DNA of 64,000 nt, taken from positions 1 to 64,000 of the forward strand of contig JAJEKV010000785.1 in NCBI GenBank assembly GCA_021234155.1, written 5' to 3'. The DNA comes from Isoetes taiwanensis (lineage: Eukaryota; Streptophyta; Lycopodiopsida; Isoetales; Isoetaceae). The position numbers and the translations under genes were made by a program. Shown one piece after another: positions 21,955 through 34,049 of this stretch (position 1 is the first letter of the stretch; every line of letters begins with the position of its first letter). The notes below the pieces were generated by a model. That model ran no database searches. It saw nothing but the letters and a program-made list of their open reading frames with translations, and was not told where the DNA came from.

Positions 21955-24325
21955 TGCTGCCACATTTTGTGGCAGCAAGAGGAAATTGTACAACACAAGA
22001 AGAAGACAAGCTGCCAATGCTGATTTTAAGCTGATTACACTCTTGAAGGATTATTTTGTTACAGATCATTGAAGAATTTTTTTGATGAAGACTAAGGAAG
22101 GACATTCATGGAAGCTATTTCATTAGATCAAATTAAATGGTCACAAGGAGCAAGAAAAAGTCAAGTCATCATATTTGAGCAAACAAGAGAGCAAAGGACA
22201 CAAACATTTACTTTGAAGACATAAGAAGGTTTTGAAGACCCCCAAGAGTTCCATGGTATGTGCAAAATAACTCTAGATCAAGTTCATATTGAGGCAAATT
22301 CCTATACCATTATTTCACCCCATACCACCTTCTTTCCTTGATTTCCAAGTTGGTACATCCTCAATCAACCTTGTTTTCCAATTGACAACATTTTTTGTCT
22401 AGCCAAAAAGCTTCACTCTCATCTCTTCCATAACTCCATACATTCATTTCCATGATAAGCTTCCAAAAAGAAAAATGGTCAAGAAATTTGCAAAAGTTAT
22501 GCATAAAGGTGGCATTGTGCCACGTATAACCTTGGAAGCCACCTCACATCTCCATCATTCCTCATCATCACTTACATCATACTCCCTCCATCCCCAAGTT
22601 CAAAAATTAAAAATTGGCTAAAGGGCTTCCATTTTTCAAGTTGATTATGATTCTATGTAATATTGCCACTTGGGAGTGCCATGTCATTTGCACATCATCC
22701 TCCTCATCATCATATATGCCATACACGTGTCATCCACATCCATAAGTTGAAAAAGTTTTTGGCTAGACAAAAATTGAGTCAAGATACATTGCCATGTCAT
22801 TTGCCTAGTCATCACCATTGCCATGTCATATGCCATCACAATTGCCTAGTCATCTTTTTTGCCATATTTCACATCCTATGGTTAAGCTATGCAAAAAATT
22901 ATTCCTAGCAAAAGATTCCAATTGAGATGGGAGAATATGCTAATATCCTTTATCTTGGCCTTTGGATTATTGCCTTGAGATTCGTGCCTTTCTATAAAAA
23001 ATTAAAAAAATTTTCCTATTCTACCCCACCTAGCATTCTCTACCCCCCCCTTGCCAACTCATCCACCAATCCACACCCTCCACGTGGCACCATGGGGCAT
23101 GGGGGCGGGCACGGGCCAGTTCCCCCTTCATAATGGCACGTTTATTCGGAAGAAATTGCGGTAAAATTCCTTTTATACACTAGTCTGCTTTTTCTAAACA
23201 TGCCTGTGGGATATTTGGACTATTTTTCAAGAACCCTAATTTTCGATGAAGGCCAAGATCCGGAAAATTGGTTGGAATTACCTGCTTAATCATAGCTCTG
23301 CACCCTCCATTCACCTACACGCATCCATACCGACTCATAAACAAACAAAAATTTGAATTTCAAACAGGAATTTGCCAAGATTTGAACTGAAACAGGGCCG
23401 TTTAAGATGGATTGAGATCTTGCATTGTTTTTAGGGGTTGTATGCGTGAAGAAACGTCGACTTGAAGCTTTTAGGCGGATTTGTGATTCCTAGCTGCATT
23501 TGCTCCTCTAGCCTCCAAATTCGGAAGAATTGGCGGGCTATTGAGATTATCGACCACTTTTGAGATTATTGACAATTTGATCTGTTTGATTGTTTTCCCG
23601 AGACCATTAGACTCGGGAAATTGATGTTGATCTTTTGAATAGCTTCTTGAATGAAAATCGACCTTAGAAAAAAATTCGTGTGGTGATTGTTCTTGAGTTT
23701 AATCCTTGATTTTCAGAAAACTAAAAAAAATTTAGTTTGAAATTTTTATGCACTATAACTAGAGGGTATTTTCGAACTGATACACTTGAAAAAACACAAA
23801 AAAGCCAATTAGATTTCATATTAGGTAAAAGTTGCTCTCGGGTTCTTTGCGGTCGGTGATAGGAGATTTTAATCAAATTCTACCCTTTAGGTTGTTAATT
23901 TCCTGAAATTTTTAAGTTGCCTTCAATCTAGACACCGGTCGGAGATATCTCAAATTTCCAAAACTAAAAAACTTGTTCCATCTTCAATCTGCAAAAATAG
24001 CTTTGTCATTCTTTGGTATTGACCAATTTTTGACCCGGTCGGAAGTGTGATTTTGAGAACCTTGCTTATCTCAGCTCTATCTAGACTTTTGAACACTGAT
24101 TCCCACATCTGTTAAGAAGATCTCTATCAAAAATCAATTGATTTGCTTGATTTGATTTTAAATGGCACAAGTTTTATGGTCAGACCATTTTTTTGCTTCA
24201 GGGGAAAGCGATCGATCTTGAAATTTCAGTGACTTTTCCAGGTTTTGGTGATTTGAGTGGTTGCCTTAAGCAACCTGGAGGTTCTAAACCATTAGGTTGG
24301 AGGTTTTGCCAAAAAGCCTTCAACA
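21955..24325 (+). repeat. 5' LTR
   Basis: Starts TGCTGCCACATTTTGTGGCA, which contains a 7-bp inverted repeat around TTT, and ends in CTTCAACA. It is about 2.37 kb and nearly identical to the 3' LTR. Most differences I noticed are single-base indels, several in homopolymers. A TATAAAA-type box at about 22992 (TTCTATAAAAAATT) is the likely promoter and is conserved in the other LTR near 31737. Compared with the 3' LTR start (TGATCTTTGCCAC), the left copy seems to have lost a few bases after the initial TG. Confidence 0.88.
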
Positions 24326-24328
24326 TTT

Positions 24329-24345
24329 TGGAGGTTCTACCGAGA
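24329..24345 (+). other. Primer-binding site, tRNA-Gln type
   Basis: TGGAGGTTCTACCGAG begins three bases after the LTR. Plant tRNA-Gln ends in a sequence whose complement with CCA is close to TGGAGGTYCTACCGG, so this primer is the best match I can recall. The match was made from memory and not by alignment. Confidence 0.55.
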
Positions 24346-24369
24346 TTACTATACTTTGAAGAAGAATTA

Positions 24370-25893
24370 ATGGCACCAAGAAGGGGAAATGATCATCTTG
24401 AGCAGCCCGGAGGCACAAGAAAACCCCGAGAGTTCTCTTTGTGCCCCAAGGAATCAATGTATTGGGGAACACTTGTCTCCATCAATCTTATGAGCTTAGT
24501 GTGCGGTTCTGCACCAACTTTTGATCCTAGCATAAATGCTAATTATTTTTTTGAAGGTTTTTGAGGAATATTACGGGATTATGGACACAAGAAAGGCTGC
24601 AAGCTCTCGAGAATTCAAGAAATGTTTCAAGAATGAGGAGGTAAGAGCATGGTTAGATTATGTGACTGCTTTAGGTACTAGAACATGGGAAGATATTGTG
24701 CCTAAGTTTCTAACCAGATTTGGGAAATTGGTTAAGCCAAGAGAATTAGCTCTCGGAGCTACACTCATTCCACATCAAGCATGGTGAGACTATTCATCAA
24801 TATCTGAGAAAGGTTTAATGCATATTTGTTAAAATGCCAAACTGAGCATGTCCTCCATCATACTTTGGATTTAGTAGCAGCTTTTATAAATGGATTAAGT
24901 GACGGACCTAGGGTGCACAAGAAGATGACCGGGATCTGAGGATTACGAAGGATTTGACACCATACATAAGGCCTTTACTAAAGCTACTGAGAATTAGCAG
25001 ATGTTTATTTACTGTTCAAGCTGAACCTATGATGCGATTTACTAATGATCCTTTTTCACGAGAATTTGAGCAGGGGAATACACAACATCGGTGCCAATCT
25101 ATCTTTGTGCGAAGGAGAAGAGAACTACCAAATTTGAGGAGGCAATTATCCCTACTGCAGATTCAAAATCTGAGTTGCTCAAGATGCATTTGAGGCATTG
25201 GCTGAAGTGACTAAACAACTTCAAGAGTTGAAGGCATCAAACTCGAGAAAAGGGTCTTTCCCCATGCATTCATTGTCTAAGGGATAGTCATTCTTCGAAG
25301 TTTGTTATTATAGGCCTTGCCTTAAGTGTGGTAGGAGAGGGCATTATGGTAAAGAATGTCCTGTTTGTACTTTTTGTAAGGGCATAGGTCATCTTGAAGA
25401 TAAGTGTAGTGTCAAAGAGTATTTTGCTAGACAAGAGTTAGCCAAAGCAACAGAAACAAGTGCATCTATCAGATTTGTGCAGGAAATGGAGGATCAAGAA
25501 GAGATTTTGGTTTGTACACACTCGAGGAATCTTTGGAATCCAAAGGCAAAGAAGCGAGAATTTGTAACCAAAGAAGGGAATGCAGTAAGAGGTAAAGATT
25601 TTGAAGGCAATCAGGTATTATCTCATCCCCTTGCTCAAAAAATTGTTCATCAAGATAAGGAGAGGAAAGATGAAATTATTCAGGTAGTACCACCTCCTCC
25701 AGCCCAAAAATTTGCAAGAAAAGATAAAGAAGGAGAAGATTTGGAGATTTTGCTAAAAAATTCTAAGATAAGCATAGACTTACTAACCTTGCTAAGGATT
25801 GCTCCCTCTTACAGAAAAAAGTTGTTGAGTTTAAATGAGGAAAAAGAGGATATGTTTACTAATCATGTTGGTGAGCTTGTATTATCGGGATGA
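24370..25893 (+). pseudogene. gag of the LTR element, frameshifted
   Basis: Begins with a short frame (MAPRRGNDHLEQPGG), then a capsid-like segment in another frame (24581-24787: VRAWLDYVTALG, WEDIVPKFLTRF). Near 25330-25410 it has two CCHC zinc knuckles, CLKCGRRGHYGKEC and CTFCKGIGHLEDKC, the RNA-binding nucleocapsid motifs. A basic, charged spacer (25477-25893) follows. Stops at about 24564, 24787 and 25190 break it, so no full Gag is made. Confidence 0.75.
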
Positions 25894-25929
25894 TCTGATC
25901 CGAGGGCCTTTTACTTGTGTTGCAAACAT

Positions 25930-26290
25930 TGGTAAAAAAAGGTTCTAACCAAAGTATTATTAGATGGTGGTTCCCCTTTGAATGTGATGCCACATCACAT
26001 AATGAAATCTTGTGGTTTGGAATGTGATAGGCGAGCACCTATGGTTTTGAAATCATTCTCTAACACAAAAATTCATCCTATAGGGATAATTAGTAGTGTT
26101 TTAGTTGACATTGAGGGTATTATTGTGGCTGCTAGTTTTGTGGTGGTAGCTTTTGAAGGGGTTGATGAGAATCTTGATATTTATGATCTACTTTTGGGCG
26201 GGAAATGGTTGTCTACTGTGGATGCAAGGCGGTGTGGTCCAAGGGAGAATGTATTATTTCAGATGGGAAAAAAAAAGTGACTCTCTACAA
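25930..26290 (+). pseudogene. Retroviral-type aspartic protease
   Basis: The segment VLLDGGSPLNVMPHHIMKSC supplies the catalytic motif. D-G-G-S replaces the usual D-T/S-G-S, as in several Tat-like elements. It is followed by a second conserved strand (YDLLLGGKWL), the usual LLG-x-x-WL dimer region. The domain is readable in one frame from 25978 to 26280, with its start in another frame across a run of A's at 25936. Confidence 0.7.
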
Positions 26291-26439
26291 CAGGGGTTGG
26301 AGAGGCTGGAGGCTTTAAATTTCTTAGAGATAGACATGCTATCCCAAAATCCTTGTGGAGAATATGAGATTTCTGTTCCTACAATTGCAACATGTTCAAT
26401 AGAAGAGGGTAAGCTAAAAAAAAAATCTGGTGAACATGC

Positions 26440-26815
26440 ATACATGTGGTTTGATGGAGGTATATCAAAAAAAATTGAATGTTCTTTTGCTTCTTACGCA
26501 ATTATCGAGAGATAACTCTAACAAGCTTTTGGCTAAAGTTGGCAGAATTTACTCGGGGATAACATCAAATGTGGCGAGAATCTGAGCTCTATTAGCGAGG
26601 CTTACAAGAAGCCAAACATTTGGGAATTAATGAGCTGGTTATATTTGGAGATTCTCGGCTTGTTTGCAAGCGGTATTGGGAGAATATCGGTCAAAGAATC
26701 TGGATATGATTTTCTTAAGGGATGAAGTTTTGGGAGAATTATTGGATTTCAAAAGATGGGAGATACATCATATACCAAGGGAGTTTAATTCAGAGGTGAT
26801 GCACTTTGCAGAAGT
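26440..26815 (+). pseudogene. RNase-H-like (RVT_3 type) domain located before RT
   Basis: The frames read MWFDGGISKKIECSFASYAI, then an alanine/leucine-rich helix (ALLARLTRS). Then comes ELVIFGDSRLVCKRYWENIG, and finally IHHIPREFNSEVMHFAE. This is the full motif order of an RNase H of the plant/archaeal type: D-G-G, helix, GDS-LV, HIPRE-N. The last aspartate block (normally N-x-x-AD-x-LA) is degraded. It lies between protease and reverse transcriptase, while the ordinary Gypsy RNase H follows RT, so this element has two such domains. Several frame changes. Confidence 0.6.
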
Positions 26816-27249
26816 GTTCTATTAGAGCATCTAGCTGAAGGTGCCATCAATGAGGAAGAATTGGAGAGGAAAGAATTACAGCAGTTGTATCCCATATTAG
26901 TGATTAATGCTAGTGAGGAAAAACAGGCCGGGGGCTGAAGATAAAAAAGAATAATCGAGGGAAAGGACTCTTTATGTAGGGGATTTATTCGGGGGAAGAG
27001 GATGAGAGTAGGGTAAGAGATTTTTTGAAGAATGGAGTGATGTATTTGCTTGGGATTATGATGAGCTGAAAGGGGTTGACAAGAAGATTTGTGAATTTGA
27101 GATAAAAACAAAGGAAGGAGTTAAGCCCGGTAATACAAAAAGCGAGGGAGGATAAATGGATCATTGATGACCTTGATTAGGGAAGAATTGAATAGGATGA
27201 AGGATCTTTGGGGTAATAGCGAAATTGATGAATCGAATGGTTATCTTGT

Positions 27250-28240
27250 ATAGTACTGTTGAGAAAAAGAATAAGACAATTAGGATATGCATTGATTATA
27301 GGGAGCTCAACAAAGCCACAATTAAGGACTGTTATCCTCTACCTTTTTAGAGGAAGTGCTATATGCGATGCTTGAGGTAAGGAAATGTTTTCATTCTTGG
27401 ATGGTTTTCAGGTTTCAATCAAATCAGCATAAAGGAGGAGGATCAACCAAAGACTGCTTTCATTACACCTTGGGGTAATTTTGCAATGAAAAAAAATGCC
27501 TTTTGGACTAATGAATGCTCCTGCCACTTTTCAGAGAGCTATGGACACTATTTTCAAGGAGATGCCTGTCAATTACTTCAGGGTGTTTCTGGATGATTTG
27601 TGTTTAGGCACATTTATCAGAGATCATTTCAGTTTGCTAACAAAAATATGTTCATTATGCAGGGGAAGTGGAGTGAGCCTAAATCCTAAGAAATGTGTTT
27701 TCTTCTGTTCTAAAGGGGATCTTCTTGGACATGAGATATCAACTCAAAGGGATCCGGTGGCTGCGAGGGAAATTGGAAGCCTTGAAGAAGTTGACACCAC
27801 CGAAACCCTCAAAAAGGTTAAAGGTTTTATGGGGATGACAAGTTTTCTTAGGATATATGTGCCTCACTTATCACACATTATTTGTCCTATAGCCGGGTTG
27901 ACCCGGGGTTGGTAAATACTCCAAAGAAGAGAGTAAGTATATTTTTATAAAATGGGATGATGTTTGCCAGAGAGCTTTTGAGGAAATTATAGAAACCCTT
28001 TGCAATCCTACTATTTTAAAACCTCCTGATCTTACAAAAACTTTCACTGCATATATAAGTGTGACCAAGAGAGCCATAGGTATAGCCCCTTTCTGAGGAA
28101 CATGGAATTATAGCCTTTTCAAGCAAAATCTGGTGCGACCACAGAACTTAGATATCAAAGATTAGAAAAAAGTCTGCTGCACTAATGTTCTTATTGGAAA
28201 AGCATGGACACTTCATACTTGCTTAACAGTCATACCCGGG
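27250..28240 (+). pseudogene. Reverse transcriptase and Gypsy RNase H
   Basis: RT motifs in order: [19 protein letters not shown], then FNQISIKEEDQPKTAFITP and PFGLMNAPATFQRAM. The catalytic box is FRVFLDDLCLG (F-L-D-D for Y-x-D-D), followed by GVSLNPKKCVFF and LLGHEIS. RNase H follows as AFEEIIETLCNPTIL and FTAYISVTKRAIGI near 27960-28090. At least five frame changes or stops (27350-27490, 27915 and after) preclude a working polymerase. Confidence 0.8.
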
Positions 28241-28639
28241 GTTTTCATGAAGCAAAACCCATTGACACTATTGTTTGCAAAAAATTTACCAAAGGCAAAG
28301 TTATGCGAGATGGGCTTGTAAGGTACAAAATTATGATATTGACATTAAAGTAATTAAAGTTCTTGAAGATCCTAGTGCTTATTTGCCTAATATGATGTTT
28401 AAGTATGAAGATCAAGAAGGTTTGAATGAGGAAAATACAACTAACATAGTAGCTTTTGGCGGTGAGATGATTGATTGGCGAGGTTGACATTAAAAATTTT
28501 TTGGAGCATCTTTGAGATACCAAAAGATACGAATAGCAGCCCGGTGAGGAGGTTCAAGGAAAAGTGTAAAACTTTTAGGCTCATTGAAGGTGTGCTATGC
28601 AAGGTGGATAAAGAAGGGTCTTTGCTTTCGGGTGTGTTG

Positions 28640-29771
28640 ACAAGGGTGAGGCTGAATTAATCATAGAGGCATGCCATGAAGGCATTTGTGGAGGCCATTA
28701 TCTTTGTAGATACTACACAAAGAAGATCATGAGGTCAGGGTATTTTTTTGGCCAACCTTGTTTAAAGATTGTTATAATAAAATTAAAAGTTGTCATAAGT
28801 GCGGATTTTTGGAAAAAGAATATTGCAGCCGGCACCACTTACGCCATTGTATCACTGGACCATTCCAAGTTTGGGGTTTGGATTTTATAGGACCCTTAGA
28901 TCCCCCTTCATCTGCTCAACATCAATATATCTTGGTTGCAACAGATTACTTCACTAAATGGGCAGAATTTGTACCTCTTAGGGAAGCAAATGCTTTTACA
29001 AGCTGCTAGGTTCTGCATGAAAATATTTGCGGCGAGGTTTGGGATACCTTTTAAAATTATATCGACGGAGGAACTCGGTTTGTAAATCAAGTTATTGCTA
29101 CACTCCTAGAGATCCTTAAGGTTAAGCATGTAAAGAGTTCAGCCTACTATCCCAGGGAAATGGCCAAAGCGAGAATCAACAAACAAGGTTCTTAAGTCCA
29201 TATTGCAAAAAGCTGTTGTAGTTTGTCAAAAAGAGATTGGCATGAAAAACTTTATGATGCATTGTGGGCTTATAGAACTACTGATAAAAAATTCTACCAA
29301 TCATACTCCATTTAGCTTGGTTTATGGTGTGGAATCTGTGGTTCCTATAGAGCTCGAGTTACCTTCATTAAGGTTGGCTCATAGAATCAATCGGAAATGG
29401 AAGAAGTTTGTGAGGGAAAGGTGTGTAAGGCTGATGCAATTGGATGAGCACAGATATGAAGCGAGAAAATCTTTGTTATGATTAAAAAGGCCAAGGATGT
29501 TGCAGCTTTTAAAGGCTGCTCACAAGCTCAAGGAATATTCAAGGAAGGGGAATTGGTTTTGAAATGGAATAAAGCAAGGGAGAAGGTTGCAAGCAAATTT
29601 GAGAATTTATGGGAGGGTCCTTTTGAAGTTATAGGTGTAGCGGGGCCGAGATTCATCTTTTGGTTAAGATCTGTGGAAGATAACTATAAGCTGCCAAATC
29701 CTATCAACATTCTACATTTGAAGAGGGTATTGGCAACAACATGTTGCCCTATGTTTGTTTGCATAATCTGA
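28640..29771 (+). pseudogene. Integrase and C-terminal region of the LTR element
   Basis: A degraded zinc-binding region (HKCGFLEKEYC) leads into WGLDFIGPLDPPSS and LVATDYFTKWAEF, the first catalytic aspartate block. The second block (STEEGTRFVNQ) has lost the usual S-D-x-G, and the glutamate block (SAYYPREMAKARI) is also altered. Later frames give HTPFSLVYGVESVVP and FKEGELVLKWN, WEGPFEVIGV, NILHLKRV, which is the usual SH3-like C-terminal module. Multiple stops. Confidence 0.75.
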
Positions 29772-30109
29772 AGATGCATCCTTAACTTAAATTAGGATTT
29801 AAGTGTGTTTAGACATAAATTCAACTTTGAGAAAAAAATTATAAAAAGATAAAAACATCAAAAACATCAAAAACATTTTGTTCTATATGTTCTTTGTGAT
29901 TGATTAAGTATTATTGACTTTGTTCTTGCTTAAAATGTCATGTGTAGCTTTTAACGAGGGGTTTAGCGATCCGGGGATGTTGTCTTCAAGAGGTTGAATA
30001 TTTTCCATGCGGGTTCACCGGTCGACCATCATTCATCATTGCATTAGTGATCTTGCCCGACATCTGAGCCTTATTCCTTACCTTCACTTCATGATCATGT
30101 CCTTCTAGC

Positions 30110-30660
30110 AAGCTCGCCAAATCAACATCCCACACAAGCGGGCTTGCAAATGCTAATCATCTTTATTTGTCATGCGGGTGCATCGGTGGCCATTATTCAT
30201 ACGCACATTTGTGGTCCTACCTAGCATCAAGCCTTATCATATACTCTTCTTTCCATATTCCTATTCCTTTAGCAAGCAGCGCCAAATCAACATCCCACCA
30301 AGCGGGCTTGCAAATGCTAATCATCTTTATTTGTCATGCGGGTGCACCGGGTTGGCCATCATTCATCGCACATTTGTGGTCCTACCTAGCATCAAGCCTT
30401 ATCATATACTCTTCTTTTCATATTCCTATCCCTTTAGCAAACCTTTGCCAAATCAACATCCCACCAAGCGGGCTTGCAAATCTTTGAACATTTTTATTTC
30501 CATGCGGGTGCACCAGCCATTGTCATACTTCCATCGCTCACTTGTTGGCCTATTTATTCCATATGACTTCACTCCTTGCCACATTCATTTCCCTCAGAAG
30601 TGCCTAGTTCAACTTCCCATCAAGGCAAACTTCTCAACATCTTTGTTGTGAGGTTGAAGT
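30110..30660 (+). repeat. Tandem repeat in the 3' untranslated region, about 170 bp, three copies
   Basis: Units contain CAAATCAACATCCCAC, AAGCGGGCTTGCAAATGC, CATGCGGGTGCACC and CCTTATCATATACTCTTC. Two copies are close and the third (from about 30440) is more diverged. They lie between integrase and the 3' LTR. Tandem repeats in this position are typical of long Tat-type elements. Confidence 0.75.
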
Positions 30661-30697
30661 ATGGGGTTGGTGAACCGACTTCCTCTTTCTTTTAGCA

Positions 30698-33089
30698 TGA
30701 TCTTTGCCACATTTTGTGGCAGCAAAGAAATGTACAACACAAGAAGAAGACAAGCTGCCAATGCTGATTTTAAGCTGATTACACTCTTGAAGGATTATTT
30801 TTTCAGATCATTGAAGAATTTTTTTTGATGAAGACTAAGGAAGGACATTCATGGAAGCTATTTCATTAGATCAAATTAAATGGTCACAAGGAGCAAGAAA
30901 AAGTCAAGTCATCATATTTGAGCAAACAAGAGAGCAAAGGACACAAACATTTACTTTGAAGACATAAGAAGGTTTTGAAGACCCCCAAGAGTTCCATGGT
31001 ATGTGCAAAATAACTCTAGATCAAGTTCATATTGAGGCAAATTCCTATACCATTATTTCACCCCATACCACCTTCTTTCCTTGATTTCCAAGTTGGTACA
31101 TCCTCAATCAACCTTGTTTTCCAATTGACAACATTTTTTGTCTAGCCAAAAAAGCTTCACTCTCATCTCTTCCATAACTCCATACATTCATTTCCATGAT
31201 AAGCTTCCAAAAAGAAAAATGGTCAAGAAATTTGCAAAAGTTATGCATAAAGGTGGCATTGTGCCACGTATAACCTTGGAAGCCACCTCACATCTCCATC
31301 ATTCCTCATCATCACTTACATCATACTCCCTCCATCCCCAAGTTCAAAAATTAAAAATTGGCTAAAGGGCTTCCATTTTTCAAGTTGATTATGATTCTAT
31401 GTAATATTGCCACTTGGGAGTGCCATGTCATTTGCACATCATCCTCCTCATCATCATATATGCCATACACGTGTCATCCACATCCATAAGTTGAAAAAGT
31501 TTTTTGGCTAGACAAAAAATTGAGTCAAGATACATTGCCATGTCATTTGCCTAGTCATCACCATTGCCATGTCATATGCCATCACAATTGCCTAGTCATC
31601 TTTTTTGCCATATTTCACATCCTATGGTTAAGCTATGCAAAAAATTATTCCTAGCAAAAGATTCCAATTGAGATGGGAGAATATGCTAATATCCTTTATC
31701 TTGGCCTTTGGATTATTGCCTTGAGATTCGTGCCTTTCTATAAAAAATTAAAAAAAAAAAATTTTCCTATTCTACCCCACCTAGCATTCTCTACCCCCCC
31801 CTGCCAGCTCATCCACCAATCCACACCCTCCACGTGGCACCATGGGGCATGGGGGCCGGGCACGGGCCGGTTCCCCCTTCATAATGGCACGTTTATTCGG
31901 GGAAGAAATTGCGGTAAAATTCCTTTTATACACTAGTGCGCTTTTTCTAAACATGCACGTGGGATATTTGGACTATTTTTCAAGAACCCTAATTTTCGAT
32001 GAAGGCCAAGATCCGGAAAATTGGTTGGAATTACACTGCTTAATCATAGCTCACGCACCCTCCATTCACCTACACGCATCCATACCGACTCATAAACAAA
32101 CAAAATTTGAATTTCAAGCAGGAATTTGCCAAGATTTGAACCGAAAGCAGGGGCGTTTAAGATGGATTGAGATCTTGCATTGTTTTCAGGGGTTGTATGC
32201 GTGAAGAACGTCGACTTGAAGCTTTTTAGAGGCGGATTGGTGATTCCTAGTTGCATTTGCTCCTCTAGCCTCCAAATTCGGAAGAATTGGCCGGGCTATT
32301 GAGATTATCGACCACTTTTGAGATTATTGACAATTTGATCTGTTTGATTGTTTTTCACGAGACCATTGGACTTCGGGGAAATTGATGTTGATCTTTTGAA
32401 TAGCTTCTTGAATGAAAATCGACCTTAGAAAAAAAAAGGTGTGGTGATTGTTCTTGAGTTTAATCCTTGATTTTGAGAAAACTAAAAAATAATTTAGTTT
32501 GAAATTTTTATGCACTATAACTAGAGGGTATTTCGAACCGATACACTTGAAAAACACAAAAAGCCAATTAGATTTCATATTAGGTAAAAGTTGCTCTCGG
32601 GTTCTTGCGGTCGGTGATAGGAGATTTTAATCAAATTCTACCCTTTAGGTTGTTAATTTCCTGAAATTTTTAAGTTGCCTTCAATCTAGACACCGGTCGG
32701 AGATATCTCAAATTTCCAAAACTAAAAAACTTGTTCCATCTTCAATCTGCAAAAATAGCTTCTTTGTTCTTTGGTATTGACCAATTTTTGACCGGTCGGA
32801 AGTGTGATTTTGAGAACCTTGCTTATCTCAGCTCTATCTAGACTTTTGAACACTTTGATTCCCACATCTGTTAAGAAGATCTCTATCAAAAATCAATTGA
32901 TTTGCTTGATTTGATTTTAAATGGCACAAGTTTATGGTCGAGACCATTTTTTTTGCTTGAGGGGAAAGCGATGTCGATCTTGAAATTTCAGTGACTTTTC
33001 CAGGTTTTGGTGATTCAGAGTGGTTGCCTTAAGCAACCTGGAGGTTCTAAACCATTAGGTTGGAGGTTTTGCCAAAAAAGCCTTCAACA
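30698..33089 (+). repeat. 3' LTR
   Basis: About 2.39 kb, from TGATCTTTGCCACATT to GCCTTCAACA, nearly identical to the 5' LTR. It is followed directly by AGGTG and the minisatellite. Bases 30655-30690 (GGTTGAAGTATGGGGTTGGTG) are the closest thing to a polypurine tract. Confidence 0.88.
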
Positions 33090-34035
33090 AGGTGGCATGC
33101 TAGGTGGCATGTTGGAGCCCACGTGGCATGTTGGAGTGTAGGTGGCATGTTGGAGCCTAGTTGGCATGTTGGAGCCTACGTGGCATGTTGAAGCCTTGGT
33201 GGCATGTTGGAGCCTGAGGTGGCATATTTGAGCCACCTTGGCATCTTGAGCCTAGGTGGCACGTTGGAGCCAACTTGGCATGTTGGAGCTCACGTGGTAC
33301 GCTTGAGCCCAGGTGGCATGTCGGAGCCTAGGTGGCATGCTAGGTGGCATGTTGGAGCATAGGTGGCATGTTGGAACCTAGCTGGCATGTTGGAGCCTAC
33401 GTGGCATGTTGGAGCCTAGGTGGCATGTTTGAGCCAACTTGGCACGCTTTGAGCCTAGGTGGCATGTTGGAGCCACCGGGCCGAGGTGGCATGTTGGAGC
33501 CTACGTGGCATGTTGGAGCCTAGGTGGCATGCTAGACCTCACGAGGCATGTTGGAGCCTAGTTGGCATGTTGGAGCCTACGTGGCATGTTGGAGCCCAGG
33601 TGGCATGTTGGAGCCTAGGTGGCATATTTGAGCCACCTTGGCATGCTTGAGCCTAGGGGCACGCGTTGGAGCCAACTTGGCATGTTGGAGCTCACGTGGC
33701 ATGTTGGAGCCCAGGTGGCATGTTGGAGCCTAGGTGGCATGTTGGAGCCCACGTGGCATGTTGTAGCCTAGGTGGCACATTGGAGCCTAGGTGGCATGCT
33801 AGAGCTCACGTGGCATGTTGGAGCCTAGGTGGCATGTTGGAGCCACCTTGGCATGTTGGAGCCTAGGTGGCATGCTTGAGCCTAGGTGGCACGTTGGAGC
33901 CAACTTGGCATGTTGGAGCTCACGTGGTACGCTTCAGCCCAGGTGGCATGTTGGAGCCTAGGTGGCATGCTAGGTGGCATGTTGGAGCTCACGTGGCATG
34001 TTGGAGCGTAGGTGGCATATTTGAGCCACCTTGGT
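33090..34035. repeat. 19-bp minisatellite, block 1 continued (right of LTR element)
   Basis: About 50 variant units of GGCATGTTGGAGCCTAGGT. It resumes in the same orientation as 21681-21954. Some units are shortened (GGCATGCTAGGTGGCATG), which suggests slippage or unequal exchange. Higher-order similarity is visible: several consecutive units of block 21681-21954 recur in the same order near 33110-33330. Confidence 0.9.
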
Positions 34036-34049
34036 GAGCATACCTCATG

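Larger units (their letters stand above)
21955..33089 (+). mobile_element. Complete Gypsy-type LTR retrotransposon, 11.1 kb
   Basis: Two long direct repeats (21955-24325 and 30698-33089) flank an internal region. That region has gag zinc knuckles, an aspartic protease, an RNase-H-like domain, reverse transcriptase, a second RNase H and integrase, all on the plus strand. The 5 bp before the left LTR and the 5 bp after the right LTR are both AGGTG, a perfect target-site duplication. Both flanks are the 19-bp minisatellite. The primer-binding site three bases after the left LTR (TGGAGGTTCTACCGAG) fits the 3' end of plant tRNA-Gln plus CCA. The RT-RH-INT order makes it Gypsy/Metaviridae-type, and I favour a Tat-like lineage. 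Many stops and frameshifts make the coding region defective. Confidence 0.9.

Noticed and set aside
24193-24564. Single ORF spanning the LTR end
   Set aside because: It crosses the LTR boundary and primer-binding site. Only the part after about 24370 can be gag.
33459-33866. Long repetitive frames rich in MLEPRWHVGA and similar
   Set aside because: Produced by a 19-bp minisatellite read through in threes (57 nt). The same kind of frame appears on both strands and in several phases.
33090-34035. CRISPR-like array
   Set aside because: There are no unique spacers, the units are contiguous, and the genome is eukaryotic.
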